Assembly (NCBI GenBank): GCA_009703465.1
Contig: WLGC01000035.1
Location: 1 to 7,584 of the forward strand
Reading direction: 5' to 3'
DNA: 7,584 bases
Source: Actinomycetota bacterium
GTDB lineage: Bacteria > Actinomycetota > Actinomycetes > Actinomycetales > Microbacteriaceae
Part shown: positions 1 through 7,300 of the stretch, in pieces
Position numbering within the stretch: the first letter of the stretch is position 1
Layout of the letters: each line of letters opens with the position of its first letter
Program-made: the position numbers and the translations under genes
The notes under the pieces: generated by a model
The model's input: only the letters and a program-made list of their open reading frames with translations
Told to the model about the DNA's origin: nothing
The model's database searches: none

Positions 1-37
1 AAAATAATTGGACCTTTACTTTTAGGGGGTTGATTCC

Positions 38-110
38 AAGCTTTTGCAGGCTAACCTGCGCCATCCAAAAGTTTACAGGGGATTTTTGGTCAGAATCCAG
101 CCTATTTTTT
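38..110 (+). other. Weak stem-loops in the non-coding leader upstream of gatC
   Basis: No convincing coding frame is seen in positions 1-197. Two weak structures can be drawn. In the first, 38-46 (AAGCTTTTG) pairs with 66-74 (CAAAAGTTT) with one G-T pair, enclosing a smaller GCAGG/CCTGC hairpin at 46-59; G46 can belong to only one of the two stems at a time. In the second, GGATT (80-84) pairs with AATCC (94-98), followed after a short gap by a run of six T at 105-110. The second could be the terminator of a gene lying left of the window; the first could be a leader structure or chance. No T-box or other known riboswitch signature was recognised. This is inference from base pairing alone. Confidence 0.22.
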
Positions 111-144
111 GAGCCCCCAGTTGATTGTTCGGGGAAATGCATAT

Positions 145-175
145 TTGCCGGTTTGGTAGGCTAAAGGTCAATAAT
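145..175 (+). promoter_or_regulatory. Candidate promoter of the gatCAB operon
   Basis: TTGCCG at 145-150 matches four of six positions of the -35 consensus, and AATAAT at 170-175 matches five of six of the -10 consensus, with a rather long 19-nt spacer. An overlapping alternative -10 is TAATCT at 172-177. Transcription would begin near 181-183, giving a leader of about 15 nt before the gatC ATG. That leader holds a weak Shine-Dalgarno-like GAGTGGA at 188-194. The prediction comes from pattern and position only. Confidence 0.38.
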
Positions 176-197
176 CTTTTGCCAAGCGAGTGGAACT

Positions 198-494
198 ATG
201 TCTGAAATAACCCCTGAACTGGTCAGGCACCTGGCCAGTCTGGCCCGTATCGATGTCACTGACTCAGAGGTTGAGCTATTCGCCGGCCAACTGGGTTTGA
301 TTGTTGAATCTATGGCAACTATCAAGCAGGCCGTGGGCTCAGATGTCCCAGCCACCAGCCATCCAATTCCTATGGCGAATGTTTTTCGTGAGGATGTTGT
401 TGAGCCCTCATTAAGCCAGCAACAGGCACTTTCATCTGCTCCAGATAGTGCCGACGGCAGATTCCGCGTCCACGCAATTTTGGATGAGGAGTAA
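198..494 (+). CDS. gatC: Asp-tRNA(Asn)/Glu-tRNA(Gln) amidotransferase subunit C
   Basis: GatC is the small subunit of the cytoplasmic GatCAB amidotransferase. It wraps between GatA and GatB and stabilises the complex; it has no catalytic site of its own. The 98-residue length is normal for the family. The N-terminal helices carry the usual HLA.LAR block (residues 11-17), followed by the hydrophobic [12 protein letters not shown] helix. The C-terminal half carries the diagnostic TSHP.P..NV.R.DVV.PSL block (53-72) and the AP....GRF.V segment (81-91). The start is ATG at 198; a weak GAGTGGA lies upstream at 188-194 and no better in-frame start is visible. It is the first gene of the operon, four bases ahead of gatA. 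One small oddity is His92, where GRFRVP with proline is common in homologues. Identification is firm from motifs plus operon position. Confidence 0.96.
   Translation: MSEITPELVRHLASLARIDVTDSEVELFAGQLGLIVESMATIKQAVGSDVPATSHPIPMANVFREDVVEPSLSQQQALSSAPDSADGRFRVHAILDEE
486..491 (+). promoter_or_regulatory. Ribosome binding site deciding the gatA start
   Basis: GAGGAG lies seven bases before the ATG at 499, inside the last codons of gatC. It fixes the gatA start at 499 rather than at the upstream in-frame ATG at 448, which would add 17 residues unlike any GatA and overlap gatC by 47 bases. The placement implies translational coupling between gatC and gatA. Confidence 0.85.
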
Positions 495-498
495 ATCG

Positions 499-2001
499 AT
501 GAGTGAACTGACTAGAAAAAGTGCCAGCGAACTTGCTGGTTTGCTGCAGTCCGGTGAAATTTCCTCGGTAGAGCTAACCCAGGCTCACTTGGATCGAACA
601 GCTGCCGTTGATGAGCAGGTTCACAGTTACCTTCACGTTGGCCCAACCGCAGCTCTTGCAGCTGCCACAGAAATCGACAAGCGCAGAGCAGCCGGCGAGA
701 AACTTCACCCTTTGGCTGGAGTTCCAATTGCGGTCAAAGATAACCTGACCACCACCGATGCCCCGACTACATCTGGATCAAAAATTCTTGAAGGCTGGAT
801 GCCTCAGTATGACGCGACCGTGGTCAAGAAACTTCGCGCAGCCGGAATGCCAATCCTGGGTAAAACTAACCTCGATGAATTTGCCATGGGTTCATCAACA
901 GAATTTTCCGCCTATGGGCCAAGTAAGAACCCTTGGGATCTAAATCGCATTCCGGGTGGTTCTGGTGGTGGTTCGAGTTCAGCAGTTTCTTCTTTCCAAG
1001 CACCTCTTGCAATCGGATCTGACACCGGTGGTTCAATTCGTTATCCAGCTTTTGTGACCGGAACAGTTGGCATCAAGCCAACCTACGGAGCAATCTCTAG
1101 ATACGGCTTGATTGCACTAGCTAGCTCATTGGATCAAATTGGACCAGTGGCTAGAAATGTTTTAGATGCAGCCTTGCTTCAGGATGTAATTGCCGGACAC
1201 GATCCTCATGACAGCACCTCGCTTCCTGAATCTCTTGGTTCGATGACAAATGCAGCACAAAACGCGGATGTAAAGGGCATGCGCATTGGTGTTATCAAGC
1301 AATTAACCGGCGAGGGATTTCAGCCAGAGGTATCAGCGCGCTTCAGCGAAAGTCTTGAGCTACTCAAAAATGCTGGCGCAGAAATTGTTGAAGTTTCTTG
1401 CCCAAGTTTTGAATACGCAATCGCTGCTTACTATCTAATTCTTCCAGCTGAGGCATCTTCGAACCTAGCCAAGTTTGATTCAGTGAGATTCGGGCTTCGG
1501 GTAACTCCTGAGGGCACGCCAACTATTGAGCGAGTAATGGCTGCTACCAGAGAAGCTGGATTTGGACCTGAAGTAAAGCGCAGAATCATTCTTGGAACCT
1601 ATGCGCTTTCCAGTGGCCACTACGAGGCTTACTACGGAGCTGCCCAAAAGGTTAGAACCCTAATTCAGCGCGACTTCAATGCAGCCTTTGAAAAAGCAGA
1701 CGTTTTGGTTTCACCTACCGCACCGGCAACCGCCTTTAGATTCGGCGAGAAGGTTTCGGACCCCTTGGCTATGTACCTAAATGACATTGCCACAATTCCT
1801 GCAAACTTGGCAGGTATCCCAGGCATCAGCATTCCAAACGGAATTGCAGAAAACAACATGCCATCGGGAATTCAATTCTTGGCACCTGCACGAGAGGATG
1901 CACGTCTCTATCGAGTAGGTTCAGCGCTCGAAAAGATGCACGAAGACCTGTGGGGGAAGAACATGATGGCTTTTGCTCCTGAGTTAGAGGTGAGCAACTA
2001 A
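499..2001 (+). CDS. gatA: Asp-tRNA(Asn)/Glu-tRNA(Gln) amidotransferase subunit A (glutamine amidase)
   Basis: GatA is the amidase-signature subunit. It hydrolyses glutamine and passes the ammonia through a tunnel to GatB, where misacylated Glu-tRNA(Gln) or Asp-tRNA(Asn) is amidated. From ATG 499 the protein has 500 residues, close to the family norm. The catalytic Lys-cisSer-Ser triad is visible: Lys80 in GVPIAVKD, Ser155 in the GGSGGGS loop and nucleophile Ser179 in DTGGSIR. These sit one residue off the Lys79/Ser154/Ser178 numbering known for Staphylococcus aureus GatA. The full amidase signature spans about 153-184. Further GatA-typical blocks are [21 protein letters not shown] (broken in places by family variation), the [12 protein letters not shown] segment, [13 protein letters not shown] and [11 protein letters not shown]. 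One deviation is Tyr182 where GatA proteins usually have Gln (SIRQPA), with Phe185 nearby. The stop overlaps the gatB start as TAATG. Identification is firm. Confidence 0.97.
   Translation: MSELTRKSASELAGLLQSGEISSVELTQAHLDRTAAVDEQVHSYLHVGPTAALAAATEIDKRRAAGEKLHPLAGVPIAVKDNLTTTDAPTTSGSKILEGWMPQYDATVVKKLRAAGMPILGKTNLDEFAMGSSTEFSAYGPSKNPWDLNRIPGGSGGGSSSAVSSFQAPLAIGSDTGGSIRYPAFVTGTVGIKPTYGAISRYGLIALASSLDQIGPVARNVLDAALLQDVIAGHDPHDSTSLPESLGSMTNAAQNADVKGMRIGVIKQLTGEGFQPEVSARFSESLELLKNAGAEIVEVSCPSFEYAIAAYYLILPAEASSNLAKFDSVRFGLRVTPEGTPTIERVMAATREAGFGPEVKRRIILGTYALSSGHYEAYYGAAQKVRTLIQRDFNAAFEKADVLVSPTAPATAFRFGEKVSDPLAMYLNDIATIPANLAGIPGISIPNGIAENNMPSGIQFLAPAREDARLYRVGSALEKMHEDLWGKNMMAFAPELEVSN
1986..1994 (+). 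promoter_or_regulatory. Ribosome binding site of gatB, within the end of gatA
   Basis: AGAGGTGAG ends six bases before the ATG at 2001. It supports that start over the in-frame ATG at 2019, which has no purine-rich site in front. With the TAATG stop/start overlap it indicates coupled translation of gatA and gatB. Confidence 0.75.
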
Positions 2002-3506
2002 TGGCTAAAGACGAACTAATGAACTACGAAAAAGCTCTAGAGCAGTTTGAGGTAGTTATCGGTCTTGAGGTTCACGTTGAGCTAAACACCAACACAAAAA
2101 TGTTTTGTGGCTGCCGAAACGAATTTGGCGATGAGCCAAACACCAATGTTTGCCCAATATGCATAGGCCTACCGGGAACACTGCCGGCAGTAAACAAGAG
2201 TGCGGTTGAGTCCAGCATCAAGATTGGACTTGCTCTGGGCTGTGAAATTGCCGCCAACGGCCGCTTTGCTAGGAAGAACTATTTCTATCCTGATCTGGCC
2301 AAAAACTTTCAAACCTCACAGTACGACGAGCCAATCGCTTTCGAGGGAGCATTGGATGTTGAGGTGCCATCTGGTAATTCTTTCAAGGTGCAAATCGAAA
2401 GAGCGCATATGGAAGAAGATGCTGGCAAGCTAACCCACGTCGGTGGCACCACCGGCAGAATTCAGGGAGCAGAGTACTCACTGGTTGATTACAACCGCGC
2501 TGGAGTTCCACTGGTTGAAATAGTTACCAAGCCGATTTACGGAGCCGGTGCCGAAGCACCAGAACTAGCCGCAGCCTACGTTCGTCTAATTCGCGAAATC
2601 GTTAAGGGTCTTGGTGTTTCCGAGGCCAAAATGGAACGCGGCAACGTTCGCTGCGATGCCAACGTTTCACTTCGTCCTCACGGGCAAGAAAAACTAGGCA
2701 CCAGAACTGAGACCAAGAACGTGAACTCGCTTCGCTCTATTGAGCGTGCGGTTAGATATGAAATCCAGCGACAAGCAGCACTCTTGGCAAAGGGAACATC
2801 GATCGTCCAAGAAACTCGCCACTGGCACGAGGATAAGGGCGCGACCTCTGCCGGTAGACCTAAATCAGACACCGATGACTACCGCTTCTTCCCAGAGCCA
2901 GATCTAGTTCCTGTCCAACCTTCAAAAACTTGGATTGAAGAACTGAGGTCTTCTCTTCCTGAGCAGCCGGCAGAGCGCCGAAAGAGAGTTCAATCCGAGT
3001 GGGGATTTGCTGATCTTGAATTCAGAGACGTTGTCAACGCAGGACTTCTAGATCAAATCGAAGAAACAGTAAAGGCTGGCGCAAAACCGCAGGCCGCGCG
3101 TAAGTGGTGGACTGGAGAGATTTCCAGGATTGCCAACAGCCAAGAAAAAGATATCTTTGAACTTGAAATCTCCGGCCAGCACGTGGCTGAACTAGCCAGC
3201 CTTGTCGATGCAGGAAAACTGAACGATCGACTAGCTCGCGAAGTGCTCACCTACGTTCTAGAAGGTGAAGGAAGTCCAGCTGAAATTGTTGCCAAGCGGG
3301 GCCTAGAAGTTGTTTCTGACGACGGCGCACTTATTGCTGCAATTGAAGCTGCTCTTGCCAAACAACCAGATGTACTAGACGCCATCGCCGAAGGTCGTAT
3401 GCAGGCAGCCGGAGCAGTTATCGGTGCTGTCATGCAGGCGATGAAGGGCTCTGCCGATGCTGGAAGAGTTCGTGAGTTGCTAATCGAGATGGCAAATAAG
3501 AAGTAA
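2001..3506 (+). CDS. gatB: Asp-tRNA(Asn)/Glu-tRNA(Gln) amidotransferase subunit B
   Basis: GatB is the kinase/transamidase subunit. It binds the misacylated tRNA, activates the side-chain carboxylate of Glu or Asp with ATP, and amidates it with ammonia delivered from GatA. The 501 residues match the family. The N-terminal catalytic cradle begins with VIGLEVHVELNT (19-30). A Zn-type cysteine set follows at Cys36, Cys38, Cys51 and Cys54 (FCGC...CPIC). Next come the RAHMEEDAGK block (134-143), the family signature VDYNRAGVPLVEIVT (162-176), the MERGNVRCDANVS block (211-223), TRTETKNVNS (234-243) and DYRFFPEPDL (293-302). A helical region and a YqeY-like tail domain that contacts tRNA occupy about residue 320 to the end, closing with AGAVIGAVMQAMKGSADAGRV. 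Being last in gatCAB and followed directly by a terminator, it completes the operon. No lesion is seen. Confidence 0.97.
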   Translation: MAKDELMNYEKALEQFEVVIGLEVHVELNTNTKMFCGCRNEFGDEPNTNVCPICIGLPGTLPAVNKSAVESSIKIGLALGCEIAANGRFARKNYFYPDLAKNFQTSQYDEPIAFEGALDVEVPSGNSFKVQIERAHMEEDAGKLTHVGGTTGRIQGAEYSLVDYNRAGVPLVEIVTKPIYGAGAEAPELAAAYVRLIREIVKGLGVSEAKMERGNVRCDANVSLRPHGQEKLGTRTETKNVNSLRSIERAVRYEIQRQAALLAKGTSIVQETRHWHEDKGATSAGRPKSDTDDYRFFPEPDLVPVQPSKTWIEELRSSLPEQPAERRKRVQSEWGFADLEFRDVVNAGLLDQIEETVKAGAKPQAARKWWTGEISRIANSQEKDIFELEISGQHVAELASLVDAGKLNDRLAREVLTYVLEGEGSPAEIVAKRGLEVVSDDGALIAAIEAALAKQPDVLDAIAEGRMQAAGAVIGAVMQAMKGSADAGRVRELLIEMANKK

Positions 3507-3540
3507 AAAAATGGTTCTGGAATTATCCAGAACCATTTTT
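3507..3540. terminator. Bidirectional intrinsic terminator shared by gatCAB and tRNA-His
   Basis: A perfect 15-bp inverted repeat has left arm 3507-3521 (AAAAATGGTTCTGGA), loop ATTA at 3522-3525 and right arm 3526-3540 (TCCAGAACCATTTTT). Read on the plus strand it is a hairpin ending in a T run right after the gatB stop. Read on the minus strand the A tract becomes the T run, three bases after the tRNA-His CCA end. It can therefore end transcription from both converging units. The symmetry is seen directly; termination activity is inferred. Confidence 0.88.
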
Positions 3541-3543
3541 ACT

Positions 3544-3620
3544 TGGGGTGAGTAACGGGGCTTGAACCCGCGGCCCCCTGGACCACAACCAGGTGCTCTA
3601 CCAGCTGAGCTATACCCACC
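3544..3620 (-). tRNA. tRNA-His (anticodon GTG)
   Basis: The minus strand folds as a complete cloverleaf. The 7-bp acceptor stem pairs GTGGGTA (3619-3613) with TACTCAC (3554-3548), including one G-T pair. The D-arm is GCTC...GAGC, the anticodon stem CCTGG/CCAGG has loop TTGTGGT, and the T-arm GCGGG/CCCGT has loop TTCAAGC. Anticodon GTG is at 3586-3584 and reads His codons CAC and CAU. The extra G-1 that marks tRNA-His and is recognised by HisRS is encoded at 3620, opposite discriminator C73 at 3547. The CCA end is encoded at 3546-3544. The length of 77 nt counts G-1 and CCA. It lies 46 bases downstream of orn on the same strand and could be co-transcribed with it or have its own promoter. The 3' side runs at once into the shared terminator. 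Confidence 0.98.
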
Positions 3621-3639
3621 ATGCTTTTACAACTTCAAA

Positions 3640-3666
3640 AGTCTAGCATTTGAGAGTTGCCGGTAA
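3640..3666 (-). promoter_or_regulatory. Weak candidate promoter for tRNA-His
   Basis: In the 46-base gap between orn and tRNA-His the minus strand has TGCTAGACT (3648-3640), an extended -10-like element with hexamer TAGACT. A poor -35, TTACCG (3666-3661), lies 15 bases further upstream. Transcription would start about 10-15 bases before the tRNA. The match is modest, and read-through from orn is an equal alternative. Confidence 0.25.
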
Positions 3667-4269
3667 TTAGGAATTTAGGTTATCGGCCGCTGCCTTTGCC
3701 TGTTCGGTAGTAGGTCCGGGTGCGGCCACCATCACTGTTTCTCTGTAGTAGCGCAGTTCTTGAATGGATTCAAGAATGTCAGCAAGGGCGCGGTGCCCGC
3801 CATCTTTCTTAGGCAGCTGAAAGTAAACCCTTGGGTACCAACGACGTGTCAGCTCTTTGATAGAGGACACATCGATGTTTCGGTAGTGAAGGTATTTATC
3901 AAGATTAGGCATGTAGCGGTTTAGAAACATGCGGTCTGTGCCAATTGAGTTTCCGGCCAGCGGGGCCTCTTTTTCATTCGGCACGAACTTTTTGATGTAA
4001 TCCAAAATCAGATGCTCGGCCACTTCAAGCTCAACGCCATTTTCAATATCGTCAACTAGTCCTGATTGGGTATGCATCTGCCTAACAAAATCATTCATCT
4101 GCGACCATGACTCTGCCCTTGGTTTGATGACTAAATCAAGACCGGCATCCAGAATCTCGAGCTCGGAGTTCGTGATTACTACAGCAACCTCCACCAGACA
4201 GTCAATTTCTGGGTTCAGCCCCGTCATCTCGCAGTCGATCCAGACTAAGTTCTCAGAAATTTCAATCAC
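3667..4269 (-). CDS. orn: Oligoribonuclease (DEDDh 3'-5' exoribonuclease)
   Basis: Orn hydrolyses the di- and oligoribonucleotides left by other RNases (including pGpG from cyclic-di-GMP breakdown) to mononucleotides in the cytoplasm, using two metal ions. The 200-residue protein shows all DEDDh motifs: Asp12 and Glu14 in WIDCEMTGL (ExoI), Asp112 in NSIGTDRMFLNRYMP (ExoII), and His159 and Asp164 in GGHRALADI (ExoIII). The YRNIDVSSIKEL segment (129-140) is the conserved Orn-specific block. The MHTQSGL stretch (65-71) and a tail with PGP (184-186) resemble actinobacterial homologues. The start is GTG at 4269: an in-frame TAG lies only four codons upstream (4281-4279), so no longer form is possible, and the next in-frame ATG (Met15) would lose the catalytic DxE. 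No good Shine-Dalgarno precedes it; see the -10-like box at 4281-4276. It lies 64 bases after the RND gene and before tRNA-His. Identification is firm. Confidence 0.97.
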   Translation of the reverse strand: MIEISENLVWIDCEMTGLNPEIDCLVEVAVVITNSELEILDAGLDLVIKPRAESWSQMNDFVRQMHTQSGLVDDIENGVELEVAEHLILDYIKKFVPNEKEAPLAGNSIGTDRMFLNRYMPNLDKYLHYRNIDVSSIKELTRRWYPRVYFQLPKKDGGHRALADILESIQELRYYRETVMVAAPGPTTEQAKAAADNLNS

Positions 4270-4275
4270 AATCCA

Positions 4276-4281
4276 AAACTA
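4276..4281 (-). promoter_or_regulatory. Candidate -10 box placed for a leaderless orn transcript
   Basis: TAGTTT on the minus strand fits the TAnnnT form of actinobacterial -10 elements. It ends six bases before the orn GTG, so transcription could start at the G of GTG itself. The absence of a Shine-Dalgarno sequence in front of orn agrees with this. No clear -35 is seen at normal distance; TTGAAC (4316-4311) is too far away. This is inference from spacing. Confidence 0.4.
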
Positions 4282-4318
4282 GGGGAGGTGCACGACAATT
4301 GCCGCGAACAGTTCAAGT

Positions 4319-4347
4319 CTAAACCTCGGCAGGCTAGCCGAGTTTAG
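4319..4347 (-). terminator. Hairpin over the RND stop codon, possible terminator
   Basis: On the minus strand CTAAA-CTCGGC (4347-4337) pairs with GCCGAG-TTTAG (4330-4319), with one bulged G at 4324, giving 11 pairs. The six-base loop TAGCCT (4336-4331) contains the TAG stop of the RND gene. There is no T run after the stem, so it is not a classical intrinsic terminator, but GC-rich hairpins without U tracts at gene ends are common in actinobacteria. It may separate the efflux gene from orn or protect the mRNA 3' end. Confidence 0.42.
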
Positions 4348-7300
4348 CGGCAGCTTTACGAGCTGCTCGCCTTGATGATTTACGCATCCTCGGTGCTTTT
4401 CCGCGGGATTTATTCATTCGACGCTCTTTACGACCTTCGACCAACCAGTAAAGAACTGGCACAATCACTAGGGTCAAAATAGTTGAAGAGAACAAACCGC
4501 CGACCACAACAACAGCTAGCGGCTGTGAAATGAATCCACCACCACCGGTAAACCCAAGAGCCATTGGGGTAAGCGCAAATATCGTTGCCAGAGCTGTCAT
4601 CAAGATTGGACGAAGTCTTTGTCGGGCACCATCCATAATTGCCTCTTGAAGAGGGCGACCCTGCTTGCGATATTGATTAATCAAGTCAATAAGCACAATT
4701 GCATTTGTCACAACCACACCAACCAAAAGCAACATACCTATCAGTGCCGGAACACCCAGTGGTGTGTCAGACAAAAGAAGTAGCCCAAGTGCACCGGTGG
4801 CAGCAAACGGAATCGAAATCAGCAGAATCAAAGGCTGAATCAAACTTGAGAATGTGGCAACCATGACAATAAACACAATCGCGATTGCAGCAAGAAGTGC
4901 CAAACCAAGTTGACTGAAGGACTCAGCCTGATCTGAACTAATTCCACCGATAGTGGCTGTGGTTCCAAGTGGCAGAGATACCTTACCCAGACGCTCGGTA
5001 ACCTCTGCAGAAATTGCACCTAGGTTATCTCCAGATGGAGTCAATGAAACCTGTGCGGTTCTATCTCCCTTTTCGCTGGTAATTGATACCGGTACTTCAA
5101 CCTCTTCAATTTTTGCAATGCTGGAAAGCGCAACCAGTCCGGTAGCAGTTGGAATTGAAATGGCCTTGACTTTTTCTACCGTGTCTGGAACGTCACTCTG
5201 CAGCACATATATCGGAGTTTCAGTGTTTTCAATGTTTAGCTTGCCAATACTGCTAGGGCGAAGCTGGGATGCAACAATTCCACTTACTGCAATTTCAGTG
5301 AGTCCCTTCTCTGCTGCGGCAACCCTATCTACGGTCACCTGAAGGGTGCGCTGTTTCTTAGCTAGTGAGTTTGTAATTTCTGAAACATCCGGGGTGCCGC
5401 GCATGGCATTTTCAACCGAGCTAATTGCAGCCAGAAGCTTTTCTTCGGTTGGAGCTAGCACCTTGATATCGATTGTGCTTGAGGAACCAAATCCAGGTCC
5501 ACCACCAGAGTTAATCTTTACCTCACCCAGAGCAGAATTTGCTGCGAACTTGGCTTCAAGATCTGCTTGCACGGCTGCAACGTCGGCGTCCTCAATCAGT
5601 GTTACCTGGATTGCAGTTCCACCGGCAGAGGCACCAAAGGCAACCCGGCCATCGGCAGCCAAACCAATTGTGGTTTGAACCACCTTTACCTCTTTATTAG
5701 CCAACAGCAATGATTCAACTGATGAAGCAGCTTTATCTCGCTGCTCAAAGGTCGAGCCAGCAGGAAGTGTTTGATTTATGGTGAAACCATTATTTCCAGA
5801 GCTACCAATAAAGTCGGTCTTGAGAAATGGCACCAATCCAAAGGTGAAAACTAGAACCAAGAATGATGCGGTGACGGTGATTACTGGACGCTTTTGGGTC
5901 CAGGTAAGAATCGGTAGGTATCCGCGCTGCAACCAACTCTTGCGCTCCTTTGCTTCCTCTGCCTGTCTTGCTTCGGCGGCAAAAACCTCAAGGCTTTGAC
6001 CTTGCTCCATTGCCTTCTCGGCCGGGCTCTTCAGGAACCAGTAGGCCAATACTGGCACGATGGTTAGCGAGACAAATAGTGATGCGACCAGCGCGATGGT
6101 GAAGGTAAAGGCGAATGGTCTAAAGATTTCACCAATCAAACCGGTTACCAGCGCAATTGGCAGGAATACTGCAACGGTTGTAATAGTTGCCGCAGTAATA
6201 GCGCCAGATACTTCTTTTACCGCGTTGAGAATCGCGTCTTTCTTTGGCTCGCCGTAGGAAAGGTGTCTATTGATGTTTTCAATTACAACAATTGAGTCAT
6301 CCACCACGCGGCCGATGGCAATTGTCAGCGCGCTCAGGGTCAGAATGTTTAGCGAGAAGCCAAACTGGTTTAGTCCAATAAATGTCACCAACACCGAGGT
6401 TGGAATTGAGATCGCAGTAACAATGGTAGAGCGAATTGACAATAGGAAGACCAGAATAATCAGAATTGCAAAGCCAAGACCTAGCAGTCCTTCGACGGTC
6501 AGGTTCTCAAGAGATTTTTCAACAAATGGCGCCTGGTCAAAAATCGTGACTACGGTGACGTCGCCGAGTTTTTCCTTTAGTTCGGCAATTTTTTCTTCAA
6601 CACCGTTAGAGACGGCAACAGTGTTTCCGTCTTGAGTCTTGATGATCGAAACAGATAGAGCCGGCTTACCGTTTGTTCTCGCGATGCTGGTTACCGGTGC
6701 ATTCTCATAGGTAACGGTTGCTACCTCTTCAACAGTTAAAACTTGGTTTGCGCTAACCGCACCAGGTGCTCCAGGATTTGTTGGAGTTGCTCCAGCTGTT
6801 GGTCTGGTTGGGAAAGCCGGTGTTTGTGCAGTAGGCAGAGCTGAAACAGTTCTCGCTCCAATTAGCGGAAGCTTCTTGAAATCTTCCAAAGTTGTGACAG
6901 CGCTTCCAACCTCAATTGAAATTGAGCCTTTATCGTCATCGATAGATCCGGCCGGTAAAACAAAACCATTGGCCTGAAGAGCTGAAACGATGGACTGCTG
7001 AGACAGTCCGTTAGCTGCTAAGACAGCAGTTTTTAGCTCAAGGTTGATTCGCTTTTCAATTGTTCCGCTTATGTTGACATCGCGAACTCCAGGAACTTGC
7101 GCAAATAGGGGCCCAGCAACATCTGCTAAAGCCTGAGCGATGGTTTCGTTATCTCCGTTGTTGGCCGATACTCCAAGGGCAATGATCGGAACAGAATCAA
7201 AACTTCCAGAAATAATGTTTGGTTCGACATCTGCTGGCAAATTTGACTTGATTCTGGCAATAGCGGCAGCTACATCTTCAGTTACCTGAGCAGAGGTGGT

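Noticed and set aside
24..126. Two copies of TTGATT beside G-run and C-run segments (about 25-35 and 114-126)
   Set aside because: The shared part is only six bases and the G/C runs are short; chance is sufficient.
1..197. Possible T-box or amino-acid riboswitch in front of gatCAB
   Set aside because: No T-box sequence, specifier loop or antiterminator/terminator pair could be drawn; the region only offers short weak stems.
484..494. Altered end of GatC (VHAIL rather than VP.IL)
   Set aside because: A single residue change in a poorly constrained tail; all other GatC blocks are intact, so it is noted with the gene and not treated as a finding.
448..498. In-frame ATG at 448 that would extend GatA by 17 residues
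   Set aside because: It overlaps the end of gatC, the added residues do not look like GatA, and GAGGAG at 486-491 is perfectly spaced for ATG 499.
2019..2021. Second in-frame ATG of gatB as the start
   Set aside because: It has no ribosome-binding site in front; ATG 2001 has AGAGGTGAG and the typical TAATG coupling with gatA.
4281..4290. AGGGGAGGTG on the plus strand, a strong Shine-Dalgarno-like sequence
   Set aside because: No plus-strand start or coding frame follows; downstream plus-strand sequence is antisense to the RND gene. On the minus strand it reads as an anti-Shine-Dalgarno-like CACCTCCCCT in the gap before orn, with no partner close by.
4953..5342. 129-residue open frame on the plus strand inside the RND gene
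   Set aside because: It is antisense to a clear RND coding region, has no recognisable domain, and its Ser/Thr-rich composition is what the reverse strand of this gene gives.
6270..6635. 121-residue open frame on the plus strand inside the RND gene
   Set aside because: Antisense shadow of TM2-TM4 of the pump; no motif and no ribosome-binding site of note.
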